NCBI RefSeq assembly: GCF_900112365.1
Contig: NZ_FOLQ01000022.1
Location: 28,876-92,875, forward strand
Direction of reading: 5' to 3'
Length of the DNA: 64,000 bases
Source of the DNA: Spirosoma endophyticum
GTDB lineage: Bacteria > Bacteroidota > Bacteroidia > Cytophagales > Spirosomataceae
A program made the translations under genes and the position numbers. A model generated the notes under the pieces. It did no database searches and was not told where the DNA came from. It worked only from the letters and a program-made list of their open reading frames with translations. Of this stretch, positions 34,427 to 42,379 are shown piece by piece (position 1 is the stretch's first letter; each line of letters opens with the position of its first letter).

Positions 34427-34996
34427 ATGAAAAAGACGATGAAAACGCTCAATTCTTATCTCATAATTATGGTACTGACTGGCTTCGTGCTCAGTCAATC
34501 TGCCGAAGCACAAGAACGGAAACGGTGGAGCCCACAGGCTAAAGACGCAACGATTGGCGGGGTTGCCGGCGGTGCCGCCGGTGCCATTATCAACAAACGC
34601 AATCGTGTGGTGGGTGGCCTGATTGGTGGTGTTGTTGGCGGTGCGGCTGGTTATGCCATCGGTAAAAATAAAGACAACAAAAATAAAGCTGCCGCCCGGT
34701 TGGCTGCTGCCCAGGCTGAGACTGCACGTGAACGCGAACGGGCCGACGCTGCCGAGCGTGATCGGGTTGCCGCGCTGGCTGCCGCTACACCTCCCCACGG
34801 TTTTGGCGTAGCGCGTCCGGCACAGGTAACAGTGGCTCGTAAACCTGTTGCTGCTACAGCAACACCTGCCGCTCCTGCACCTGTTGCCGTAGCGTCGAGT
34901 TCCTACGTATTGAACGCAGCTTTTCTGCCAAATCCGTCTTATGGTGATCCGGAAACACCCTATGCGTCATCACAATACCGGCGTAAAAGCTGGTAA
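34427..34996 (+). CDS. glycine-zipper (YMGG-like) envelope protein
   Basis: The 189-residue protein has a signal peptide ending near AEAQ. Residues ~43-82 form a glycine zipper (GGVAGGAAGAIINKRN, GGLIGGVVGGAAGYAIG), followed by an Ala/Arg/Glu-rich coiled coil (AAAQAETARERERADAAERD) and a Pro/Ala-rich tail. Glycine-zipper proteins of this type associate with the outer membrane or form oligomers. The exact role is unknown. A possible second start (MKTLNSYL) lies four codons on. Confidence 0.8.
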   Translation: MKKTMKTLNSYLIIMVLTGFVLSQSAEAQERKRWSPQAKDATIGGVAGGAAGAIINKRNRVVGGLIGGVVGGAAGYAIGKNKDNKNKAAARLAAAQAETARERERADAAERDRVAALAAATPPHGFGVARPAQVTVARKPVAATATPAAPAPVAVASSSYVLNAAFLPNPSYGDPETPYASSQYRRKSW

Positions 34997-35079
34997 TAAA
35001 CGTAATATCGGTCGGGAATCTGTGCTGTTGTAATGCGCCAGAACCCGGCCGATGCCATTCATATAATCAACTACACGCT

Positions 35080-35535
35080 ATGAAATTAATCATCCAGACC
35101 ATGCTTGCTGCGGCCTTAATTACAGGTTGCGCTAAGCAGGAAGAAGCCGTGAATATTCAGGCGCTCAATCAGCAGTTTATTGGCGCCTGGAACAGTAAAG
35201 ATTCCGATAAGATCATTTCCTTACTGGCCGATGACGTCAATTTCCTTCAGGGAGACCAACACCTAAGAGGTAAGTCGGAAGTGACGGATAAATGGGTGAA
35301 AGCCACGTTGCCGAGTCTGAGTGATCTGAAAACCAACGTAGTAAGCTCAGCGGTTGATACACAAACTGCCTACGAAGCCGGTACGTTCTCCGTGGATGTG
35401 TTGCCCGAAACCGCTCAGCAGGCCAAAGGCTATGGCGAAGGCAATTTTATTCTGCTCTGGAAAAAAGGGGCCGACAACGTCTGGAAACTTAGTTATGCGC
35501 AACTCGAAGACCTGCCGGTGCAGGTGAAACAATAA
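35080..35535 (+). CDS. NTF2/SnoaL-like (DUF4440) lipoprotein
   Basis: The 151-residue protein has a lipobox LITGC with Cys17. The mature domain fits the NTF2-like cone: FIGAWNSKDSDKIISLLADD, then LRGKSEVTDKW and a final WKLSYAQLED. DUF4440 proteins bind small molecules or act as simple lyases/isomerases; no catalytic residues can be assigned. It is probably anchored to the inner or outer membrane. Confidence 0.8.
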   Translation: MKLIIQTMLAAALITGCAKQEEAVNIQALNQQFIGAWNSKDSDKIISLLADDVNFLQGDQHLRGKSEVTDKWVKATLPSLSDLKTNVVSSAVDTQTAYEAGTFSVDVLPETAQQAKGYGEGNFILLWKKGADNVWKLSYAQLEDLPVQVKQ

Positions 35536-35555
35536 AACAGGTAAAGCACTATGGG

Positions 35556-35587
35556 GCCCCTTAACCAAATCCGGTTGAGGGGCTTTA
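35556..35587 (+). terminator. intrinsic terminator
   Basis: GCCCCTTAACC pairs with GGTTGAGGGGC (one mismatch) over a 6-base loop and is followed by TTTATGTTTT. It lies 20 bases after the lipoprotein stop. Confidence 0.65.
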
Positions 35588-35760
35588 TGTTTTCTGCGTT
35601 GTTCAGGGCTTAGAAGGCTACCCACAATGCATCCTGGAATGTCTGACGTATGATCTAATCCGTTGCGATTCAATAATAAAAACAACCTGAAACGATCGGA
35701 GTTTATCACCTGTAAATCCCTTCAGGTTGCAGGCCGGAAAGTGGTAGTCACTACACGTTA

Positions 35761-37146
35761 ATGAAATTAGTACGGAGAATCCAGCCATTCACTGGCCTGG
35801 CTTTGCTGCTTTTGATGACGCAATGCCAGAACGTTACCACTCAGCCGCCTAAAGCGGAGGGTTTCGATCCGCCTATTCCGGCCACGATCTCGTATCTGGC
35901 TGGCCCGATCACGTTTGATCTGGAGGAGCTACAGAAAAAAATTAATCAGGAACTTGACCCTGTACTGGTAGGAAAACAAACCAGCGAGGGAAAATCGAAA
36001 GGCATTATCTCGTTTCGGGTAAAGCGGTTGGGTGACGTTCGGGTCCAGTATGTCGATCACCAGATAAAGCTTTCGGCACCTCTTCAGATGTGGCTGACAA
36101 AGCCGTTCAGCCGCGACACAACCCCGCCAAGAAAGCCCTTTTGTTCATTGCATGTCGATTTCAAAACGCCGATCCGTGTCACGCCTAACTGGCGTCTGGC
36201 GAGCCATACTACATTTGTGGATTACCACTGGATCGTAAAGCCTGAGCTACGTCTTCTCGGTAAAGAAGTATCGCTGGAAAAACTGGCTCAAAATATTCTC
36301 GACCGACACAAGAAAGATATTGAGACGATGATTGATTCGGCCGTTTATAACGACTTGCGGCTCGACCAGATGGTGACGCCCATTTGGCGCGATATGCAAC
36401 AACCACTACTGATCAACAAAGAGTATGGCCTTTGGCTAGTTCCCAAACCGATCAGTATAGCGGCAGGCCCGGTCACTGGCAATACCCGTCAGCTAACGAC
36501 ACACCTGCGGATTGCGGTTGAAACGCAAACTGAAATAAAGCCTCAGTCGCCGGTGCACACGAAAACGCAGTTGCCTCAGCTGGAAAAAAGAGATACCATT
36601 TCCCAAACATCAGATTTGCACGTGATGAGTTTTATTCCGTACGCTGATATCAATCGGATGCTGGCACTGACTATTACCCGACAGCCTAAAAAAATGGCGC
36701 TCGGTGCTATTACGGTGAAACAGATAACGGTGTACGGTGGGCAACGCACGCTTATCGTTAAGGCCAGCGTGAGCGGATTACTGGACGGCCCGGTTTACCT
36801 ACGCGGGCGCCCTGTGTTCGATACGTTGACCAACACGTTGCTTGTCAGGCATTTAGATTTTGATACATCAAGCGAAAATAGGCTGTCAAAAAGTAGTGGT
36901 TCGATATGGCACGATGGGTTGCGTAAATTACTGGAAAGTATGTTGACCATTCCGTTGAATGATGAGATTGCTACGTTGCCTCAGGCTATTAGCCAGGCGT
37001 TCGAAAAGGGAAGTGTGGGCGAAAAAACGGATCTGGGCATTAAATCATTTCGATTTACACCTCAGAAAATAGCCATCAGGCCCGATGGTATTCAGGCGTT
37101 GATCAAAGTTGAGTCGAACGTAGGCGTTAAAGTAAATGAGCTATGA
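35761..37146 (+). CDS. DUF4403 family lipoprotein
   Basis: This 461-residue protein has a lipobox-like LLLLMTQC at the N-terminus. It has the DUF4403 pattern: ISYLAGPITFDLEELQKKIN at the front and an extended beta-rich body ending in SFRFTPQKIAIRPDGIQALI. The family is exported and of unknown function, with a tubular-lipid-binding (TULIP/BPI)-like appearance in my reading. The stop overlaps the start of the peptidase gene by four bases (ATGA), implying translational coupling. Confidence 0.82.
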   Translation: MKLVRRIQPFTGLALLLLMTQCQNVTTQPPKAEGFDPPIPATISYLAGPITFDLEELQKKINQELDPVLVGKQTSEGKSKGIISFRVKRLGDVRVQYVDHQIKLSAPLQMWLTKPFSRDTTPPRKPFCSLHVDFKTPIRVTPNWRLASHTTFVDYHWIVKPELRLLGKEVSLEKLAQNILDRHKKDIETMIDSAVYNDLRLDQMVTPIWRDMQQPLLINKEYGLWLVPKPISIAAGPVTGNTRQLTTHLRIAVETQTEIKPQSPVHTKTQLPQLEKRDTISQTSDLHVMSFIPYADINRMLALTITRQPKKMALGAITVKQITVYGGQRTLIVKASVSGLLDGPVYLRGRPVFDTLTNTLLVRHLDFDTSSENRLSKSSGSIWHDGLRKLLESMLTIPLNDEIATLPQAISQAFEKGSVGEKTDLGIKSFRFTPQKIAIRPDGIQALIKVESNVGVKVNEL

Positions 37147-37931
37147 TTCTCCTGATTAGTGTAGGTGTGCTTTTGGTAGGCTGGCTTGGCTGGCGATATC
37201 TGAACCAGAAAAAACAGGATGCTTTGCCATTGCCTGTCAACTATCCACAGTTGCTGGATGAGCACGTTTCCTACTATCGATCGCTAAGCGACGAGAAAAA
37301 GAAGTTGTTCGAAGAACGGGTAAATCATTTTCTGCACCACATCCGAATCGAAGGCGTTGGGACGACTGTCGATGATCTCGATAAGGTACTGGTTGCCAGC
37401 AGTGCCATCATTCCCATTTTCGGTTTCGACGATTGGTATTACCCGCTAACCAACGTATTGCTTTACGAAGATCGCTTTAATACCGATTTTCAAACTACGG
37501 GCGATGAACGTAATATCCTGGGCATGGTGGGCGAAGGCGGTGCTTTACAAAGTACGATGGTCCTGTCGAAACCGGCGCTACATGAGGGTTTTGCCAACGA
37601 AACCAGCAAGGGCAATACGGGTATTCATGAATTTGTACATCTGATTGACAAAGTCGATGGATCTACTGATGGATCACCCGCGTATTTACTTGAAAAAGAT
37701 CACATTAAGCCTTGGCTTCAACTGATTCATAAGAGCATCAATGACATTAAAGCCAACCATTCCGACATCAATCCGTACGGCATAACGAACGAAGCCGAAT
37801 TCTTCGCTGTCGTGTCTGAATACTTTTTTAAACGCCCCGACCTACTGCAGGAAAAACATCCGGAGCTATTCGCCCGATTGGAAGAAATCTTTCATCAGAA
37901 TCCACTGGAACAGGATAAGACGCTGGGATAA
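37143..37931 (+). CDS. MtfA-like zinc peptidase (M90)
   Basis: The 262-residue protein has an N-terminal membrane segment (ILLISVGVLLVGWLGWRYL). The zinc site is HEFVH in GNTGIHEFVHLIDKVDG (residues ~160-164), and a downstream Glu in NEAEFFAVVSEYFF fits the third ligand. MtfA in E. coli is a cytosolic aminopeptidase that binds the Mlc repressor. Here the enzyme appears membrane-anchored and is translationally coupled to the DUF4403 gene, a pairing whose meaning is unknown. Confidence 0.85.
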   Translation: MILLISVGVLLVGWLGWRYLNQKKQDALPLPVNYPQLLDEHVSYYRSLSDEKKKLFEERVNHFLHHIRIEGVGTTVDDLDKVLVASSAIIPIFGFDDWYYPLTNVLLYEDRFNTDFQTTGDERNILGMVGEGGALQSTMVLSKPALHEGFANETSKGNTGIHEFVHLIDKVDGSTDGSPAYLLEKDHIKPWLQLIHKSINDIKANHSDINPYGITNEAEFFAVVSEYFFKRPDLLQEKHPELFARLEEIFHQNPLEQDKTLG

Positions 37932-37961
37932 GCAGACCAAGGAACTGTTTCTGAAATGGCC

Positions 37962-39005
37962 CTATTCGGCGGACTGAACTGCTGGTACCGACAGCGATTG
38001 TGTAGACGCCTGAATGACCAATGTGGCTTTCAGGTTTGTCTGCGTTATTGGGGTGTTCGGATTCAGTGATTCCAATAGAATTTTGGTTGCCAATTGCCCC
38101 ATCTCCTGAAGTGGCTGTCGGATATACGTGATAGACGTATCGAATAACTCGTAGGCATCCGTTTCGTCGAAACCCACAACGGCCAGCTCGCTGGGTAGGT
38201 TTATATGCTGGGACTTAATCGCTTTTAAGCCCCAAAACGTCAGGCTATTCGTAGTAAAGACAATGGCATCAACGGGGTCCTGGCCAGTTCTAAGCAACTG
38301 AATGGCTTTTGCTACATCGGGAGTTGGGTTGTTCCCACTCAGTTCCTTTACCCGACTTTTCTGAAAGGGCAGACCATTCTCCTGAAGGGCTGACTGATAG
38401 CCTCTGGTTCGTTCAGTAATATGGAAAAGACTGGTTTTCAACGTAATGAGACCGATTCGCTGGTAGCCCGAATCGACCAGATGCCGGACGGCGTCATACG
38501 TTGACTGGTAGTTATCCAGCGCCAGATAACTGGTTTTCAGGCTGGGGAAATAGCGGTCAATCAAGACGAAGGGAACGGTCTGTTTCTGTAGCGTCATGAT
38601 CTGGGACTCGGTGCCCGCGGGGGCTGCTATCAATAACCCATCCACTTGCCGATTCAACAAGGTTGTAATGAGTTTCTGGCATTTTTGAGGGTTTTCATCC
38701 GAACTTCCAAAAACAACAGTGTATCCCTGTCTGTCGGCTTCATCCTCGACAATGCGCGCCATTGAAGACGAAAACGGGTTCGCAATATCAGCGACAATTA
38801 ACCCCAGCGTTCGGGTTTTGCTGGTCTTTAAACTCTTCGCAATCTGATTCGGCTGATAATTCAGTTCCTGCGCTACCTGCCTGATTTTCCGGGCGACCTC
38901 TTTGCTGATCCGGTTCTCTTTCTGGTTGTTCAGTACGTATGAAACAAGCGCCGTTGAAACACCTACTGCCTGGGCAATATCTTTTAGAGAGGTCTTCTTA
39001 ATCAT
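37962..39005 (-). CDS. LacI family transcriptional regulator
   Basis: The product is 347 residues from MIKKTSLKDIAQAVGVSTAL, the standard LacI start; a start eight codons earlier adds an unlikely hydrophobic leader. The HTH plus hinge (residues 5-60; NQIAKSLKTSKTRTLGLIVA) precede a periplasmic-binding-like sugar domain. It should bind a palindromic operator and respond to a sugar or sugar phosphate. No sugar operon is adjacent; the nearest candidate is the DUF1080 gene at 40367. A perfect dyad lies upstream at 39185-39200. Confidence 0.92.
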   Translation of the reverse strand: MIKKTSLKDIAQAVGVSTALVSYVLNNQKENRISKEVARKIRQVAQELNYQPNQIAKSLKTSKTRTLGLIVADIANPFSSSMARIVEDEADRQGYTVVFGSSDENPQKCQKLITTLLNRQVDGLLIAAPAGTESQIMTLQKQTVPFVLIDRYFPSLKTSYLALDNYQSTYDAVRHLVDSGYQRIGLITLKTSLFHITERTRGYQSALQENGLPFQKSRVKELSGNNPTPDVAKAIQLLRTGQDPVDAIVFTTNSLTFWGLKAIKSQHINLPSELAVVGFDETDAYELFDTSITYIRQPLQEMGQLATKILLESLNPNTPITQTNLKATLVIQASTQSLSVPAVQSAE

Positions 39006-39407
39006 AGAAGGAAAAACGTAAAAGTACAATATTATGTTCGATGGTTAAAACTGATAGTAGCATTGTTCAATTCAAGATAAAGTGAATAAATGTTTAAATA
39101 GTCATAAAATACAGATAAAAATATGAATAAATAAATAAAATAGCTGTAAAATTAGCAGATAATTGTTCGTTTATAGGTTATCACGTTTAAACGATTAAAC
39201 CTTTTTTGTCCTATAGTCGTTTGTTAATTGAAGGCTGGATAAAGGGGTGTCAAAGAAAAAAACTGCCTGACAGTTGCAGCGAACCTTACAGAATCTTCGA
39301 AATGATTACAATAACGGGTGAATTGGCAGAAGCTGGTTTCAGGAAGGAGGGGTAAGGTAAACAAGCGAAGAAGCCCAGTCAATTCACACACAAACATTAC
39401 AGACAAA
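39006..39407. other. AT-rich divergent promoter region
   Basis: About 400 bases between the LacI gene and a plus-strand orphan. It is AT-rich near the LacI gene and contains one dyad (listed separately). No RNA gene or further open frame is supported. Confidence 0.5.
39185..39200. promoter_or_regulatory. dyad GTTTAA-ACGA-TTAAAC, candidate LacI-type operator
   Basis: A 16-base perfect inverted repeat with a central ACGA, 180 bases upstream of the LacI start. LacI-family operators are usually 14-20-base palindromes with a central CG, so it fits autoregulation. Confidence 0.4.
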
Positions 39408-39779
39408 ATGGAACTGACTCAAGCATATAAACATAAATCAACAGTAACGGATGCTGGAACTTCGTTTCAGAAAGCCGTTATGACGTTCGTCAACAGGCAC
39501 GCTGGTGTATTGAAGGCATTAACTCGTGGTGGAACGCCGTATGGCGATAACTGGCTGTCGGTACGTAGCAAGGCTACAGGGAGTGGCATTACTAAGGTTG
39601 TGTCCGAGAAACAGATCGACAGCCTGCAACAGCAGCTCAATGAACTAAGTCAAACGATTGCCTTACTGAGTGATCAGGTAAACGCACATAAGCAAGTGGC
39701 GCAAACCAGGCACAAGTCGTCTAAGGTAACTGACGAAATTGGTATCAACCGATTCCGGGCCCTACAGGCCGAATTTTAA
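39408..39779 (+). CDS. orphan 123-residue protein with coiled coil
   Basis: I do not recognise this protein. The chosen start (MELTQAYKHK) is preceded by a longer possible frame with a basic, unlikely leader. A central segment (SEKQIDSLQQQLNELSQTIA) is a clear heptad coiled coil, so it probably oligomerises. It lacks a signal peptide and has no cysteine. Another orphan follows after 93 bases. Confidence 0.6.
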   Translation: MELTQAYKHKSTVTDAGTSFQKAVMTFVNRHAGVLKALTRGGTPYGDNWLSVRSKATGSGITKVVSEKQIDSLQQQLNELSQTIALLSDQVNAHKQVAQTRHKSSKVTDEIGINRFRALQAEF

Positions 39780-39872
39780 TCAAACTCATCAACAACTGAT
39801 AAAAGGGGCATCGAAACCACACGCTGACTCAGCTGCTCACGGCGCTCCTTTTGTCCATTTAATTTTGTACCT

Positions 39873-40178
39873 ATGAAACGTTATTCAGTTTTATACCTGC
39901 TCAATGAGCAACATCATCATATTGGTAGCCATACGCAGGAAGAAGCCAGGGCTATTCTGGAGAAATTATCGACCGATAAGCGCCGGACAGCGATTGGCGT
40001 CTATGATGCGAAAACAGAGTTAATTGACTGGGCGCCCGCTTATCAGATAATTTATGACCAGGCTGGTATTAGCGGACAGGGGAAGCGGGCTAACCAGATC
40101 ATCACCATTGCGCAGGCGCTACGTCGACGGGATTTGAATTGGCAGGGTGACTTCAGTAGGCCAAGCTTTTTTGCCTGA
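39873..40178 (+). CDS. orphan 101-residue protein
   Basis: Not recognised. It is a soluble alpha/beta protein with no signal peptide, beginning MKRYSVLYLLNEQHHHIG and ending in a basic, aromatic tail (RRRDLNWQGDFSRPSFF). The length and composition look like a real gene. It could be co-transcribed with the preceding coiled-coil orphan. Confidence 0.6.
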   Translation: MKRYSVLYLLNEQHHHIGSHTQEEARAILEKLSTDKRRTAIGVYDAKTELIDWAPAYQIIYDQAGISGQGKRANQIITIAQALRRRDLNWQGDFSRPSFFA

Positions 40179-40182
40179 GAAT

Positions 40183-40262
40183 GTTCGGCCGGTCCGCCGG
40201 TGCGGTAGTCTCCGACTAGGTCACAGCGTTACCCGGTCTCCGATCGGCGTTACGCGTCACGT
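40183..40262. repeat. degenerate GTAGTC-TCC-GACTAG repeat
   Basis: Starts with ATGTTCGGCCGGTCCGCCGG and contains GTAGTCTCCGACTAG, the core of the hairpins at 9095, 46401 and 53900, then GGTCTCCGATCGGCGTTACG. It looks like a decayed composite copy. Confidence 0.5.
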
Positions 40263-40366
40263 TTAGTTTATATTCCGGTCAGAGGCTACACTGAACGCGG
40301 AACAGGCCCAATGGGTAGATGGTGCAGGTTGGCTTCTTACTAGAGGACATCCTAAACCGCGACCTG

Positions 40367-41158
40367 ATGAAGCTGGCTGTCAAAACCAAAATTGTTCTTT
40401 CCCGCGCCTTGTTACTAACCACGATTGGCCTTGGTGTAGTATTGCCAACGAATGCCCAGACGGGTGTGGGCGTCAAAGCACCCAAAAATGCCGAAGTTCT
40501 GTTCGATGGATCGCGCAAGATGCTCGATGAGAAATGGACGTATTGGGAAGGACCGCGACTGGCGGCTACGTTGCCTATTAAGTGGGCCATCGAAAAAGAT
40601 CCTGCTGGCAGCGGCACGGTCATGAACACGAACGATCCGGCGGCTGCGGGTGGCAAATATGGCGCTGCCGACATCGTTACCAAAGAAACCTTCCGCGATT
40701 TCCGGCTGCACGTTGAGTTTTACGTGAGCAAGCCGGGTGGTAATAGTGGTGTGTACCTGCAAAACCGCTACGAGATTCAGATATTCGACGGCGACACGAC
40801 CTCGCATGGGTTAGGGGCCGTAATTAACGAGTCACCGTCTCCATACAAACTCTACACCGGTCCAGGGAAGTGGAATGCCTATGACATTGAGTTTCGGGCG
40901 GCTCGTTTCGTGGATGGCAAACGTATCGAACCGGCTATGGTAACCCTCTATTTAAACGGCAAAAAAGCGCATACCAACCAGAAAATAACGCAGGTATGGG
41001 GCGGCCCTAATTCGGGTATTGATGGCGGAAACGATGGCGGCAAAGGCGTTACTGATACGCCTGGCGGTTTGAAACTACAAGCCGAAGGCCACGACGTATT
41101 TTACCGGAACATCTGGATCGAAAAGCTGGACTTGAAAAAGGCCGACACGAATTTTTGA
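40367..41158 (+). CDS. DUF1080 (3-keto-disaccharide hydrolase-like) protein
   Basis: The product is 263 residues from MKLAVKTKIVLSRALLLTTI, which gives a signal peptide ending at TNAQ; earlier ATGs lack one. The DUF1080 jelly roll is clear: LFDGSRKML, FRDFRLHVEFYVSKPGGNSG, VYLQNRYEIQIFDG and LKLQAEGHDVFYRNIWIEKL. Members are linked to cleavage of 3-keto-glucosides and to concanavalin-like sugar binding. It is probably periplasmic. Confidence 0.88.
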   Translation: MKLAVKTKIVLSRALLLTTIGLGVVLPTNAQTGVGVKAPKNAEVLFDGSRKMLDEKWTYWEGPRLAATLPIKWAIEKDPAGSGTVMNTNDPAAAGGKYGAADIVTKETFRDFRLHVEFYVSKPGGNSGVYLQNRYEIQIFDGDTTSHGLGAVINESPSPYKLYTGPGKWNAYDIEFRAARFVDGKRIEPAMVTLYLNGKKAHTNQKITQVWGGPNSGIDGGNDGGKGVTDTPGGLKLQAEGHDVFYRNIWIEKLDLKKADTNF

Positions 41159-41194
41159 TCTGGTCTGAACGTTGTACGCAATTTAGATCACAGC

Positions 41195-41599
41195 ATGACA
41201 AGGAATGAAATTTACGACGTACTGACCGACGCGATCAGTGCAATTATTACCGACGACTGGACCATTGCCCGGCTGAACGTTCAGTTTCTGGCTGATGGGC
41301 TGGAAGTTGAATGCGACGGTACGTACCTGACACCCGAAGGAGAGCTTGACCAATTATCCACCGATTTTCCGGATGAAATGATCGAAGCGCTTCAGGAATT
41401 ATACCTGATTCGGAAAAAGGAAGGACATCCCCGCGCTAACCGACTGCAAATTGATCTGACAGCGCAGGGCCAGTTTACTACTGATTTTAGCTGGGACCAG
41501 GAAATTCAGGACGAAGAAGATCACTTCAACAACGGCGGCACCGCCCGTGAATGGATGGCTATCCGCGAGGCCAAATATGGGCCGCTTGAAGAGGAATAA
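41195..41599 (+). CDS. small acidic protein, DUF600/YezG-like
   Basis: The 134-residue acidic cytosolic protein has a general resemblance to the DUF600/YezG immunity-like family (Y/W-rich strands, a final FSWDQEIQDEEDHFNNGG segment). The similarity is from overall pattern only. YezG is an antitoxin of a polymorphic LXG toxin; no toxin is adjacent here. It follows the DUF1080 gene by 36 bases and may be co-transcribed. Confidence 0.55.
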   Translation: MTRNEIYDVLTDAISAIITDDWTIARLNVQFLADGLEVECDGTYLTPEGELDQLSTDFPDEMIEALQELYLIRKKEGHPRANRLQIDLTAQGQFTTDFSWDQEIQDEEDHFNNGGTAREWMAIREAKYGPLEEE

Positions 41600-41604
41600 C
41601 TGCG

Positions 41605-41640
41605 AACGCTACGTTGGTTGAAACCCATCAACGTAGCGTT
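41605..41640. terminator. hairpin between convergent genes
   Basis: AACGCTACGTTG and CAACGTAGCGTT are perfect 12-bp arms with a 12-base loop, in the 46-base gap between convergent genes. No U-run follows, but position fits bidirectional termination. Confidence 0.5.
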
Positions 41641-41645
41641 GACTG

Positions 41646-42269
41646 TTAATGACCTTCACCGTGTTCATCCCTGTAGACGAATTTGGGCATATGCCAACCA
41701 TAGCGAATGGACAACAAACGTATCGCCAGGCCAATTGCCGCTGCTGCGAAGATGGCTATGTTTGTGGGGCCATACCAGTGAGCAATGGCTACGTATATGA
41801 TACCCGTAGCAATGGAGGCCGTAGCGTAAATTTCTTTCCGCAAAAGCAGAGGAATGTCATTGCACAATACATCCCGCATCACACCACCTGCACACCCCGT
41901 TATCATCCCACTGAACACAACAATGATAAGCGGGAGATGGATTTCCTGCGCAATCTGGCAGCCAATAATAGTGAAAACCACCAGACCCAGGGCGTCAAGG
42001 TACAAAAACAGCTTTCTTAGTCGGCTCATAACCGATGCAATCAGGGCGGCAAATAGCGCTGCACCCGCCGTTATCAGCAAATAGTCGGGATGCTCGACCC
42101 ACGCCATCGGGTAATGACCAAATAGCACATTACGTATCGTGCCTCCGCCCAGCGCCGTAATCCAGGCAATAATACAAACACCCACCCAGTCCATATCCCG
42201 GCGACCGGCAGACAAAGCGGCCGTCATGGCCTCCGCCGTTATGGCAATGATGTATAAAATATGCAGCAT
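41646..42269 (-). CDS. TRIC-type (UPF0126) cation channel family protein
   Basis: This 207-residue inner membrane protein has seven predicted helices in two three-helix repeats. Each repeat carries the glycine-rich kinked helix motif: GGGTIRNVLFG near residue 40 and GGVMRDVLCND near residue 127. Prokaryotic TRIC proteins form trimeric monovalent cation channels; some homologues are linked to glycine transport. Physiological role here is not evident. Confidence 0.9.
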   Translation of the reverse strand: MLHILYIIAITAEAMTAALSAGRRDMDWVGVCIIAWITALGGGTIRNVLFGHYPMAWVEHPDYLLITAGAALFAALIASVMSRLRKLFLYLDALGLVVFTIIGCQIAQEIHLPLIIVVFSGMITGCAGGVMRDVLCNDIPLLLRKEIYATASIATGIIYVAIAHWYGPTNIAIFAAAAIGLAIRLLSIRYGWHMPKFVYRDEHGEGH

Positions 42270-42310
42270 GTAAAACTCTAGGCGAGTCGTTTGAATTGTA
42301 ATGATTTAAC

Positions 42311-42340
42311 ATTTTTGTCCTGCGTCAGCAGGACAAAAAT
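42311..42340. terminator. bidirectional hairpin, TTTTTGTCC class
   Basis: Perfect 13-bp arms (ATTTTTGTCCTGC and complement) with a 4-base loop. It follows the SNF2 gene by 40 bases and has T-runs in the stem on both strands. It resembles the palindrome at 55866-55900. Confidence 0.65.
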
Positions 42341-42379
42341 AATAGCCTCGAGTATTATCACTGACTCGCTAATTTATTC

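Noticed and set aside
39408..40178. Toxin-antitoxin pair from two adjacent small orphan genes
   Set aside because: Spacing of 93 bases, no toxin-like or DNA-binding antitoxin motif, and sizes above the typical range do not support it.
41195..41599. Immunity protein of a polymorphic toxin system
   Set aside because: Only a weak DUF600-like look; no toxin with a cognate delivery domain is adjacent.
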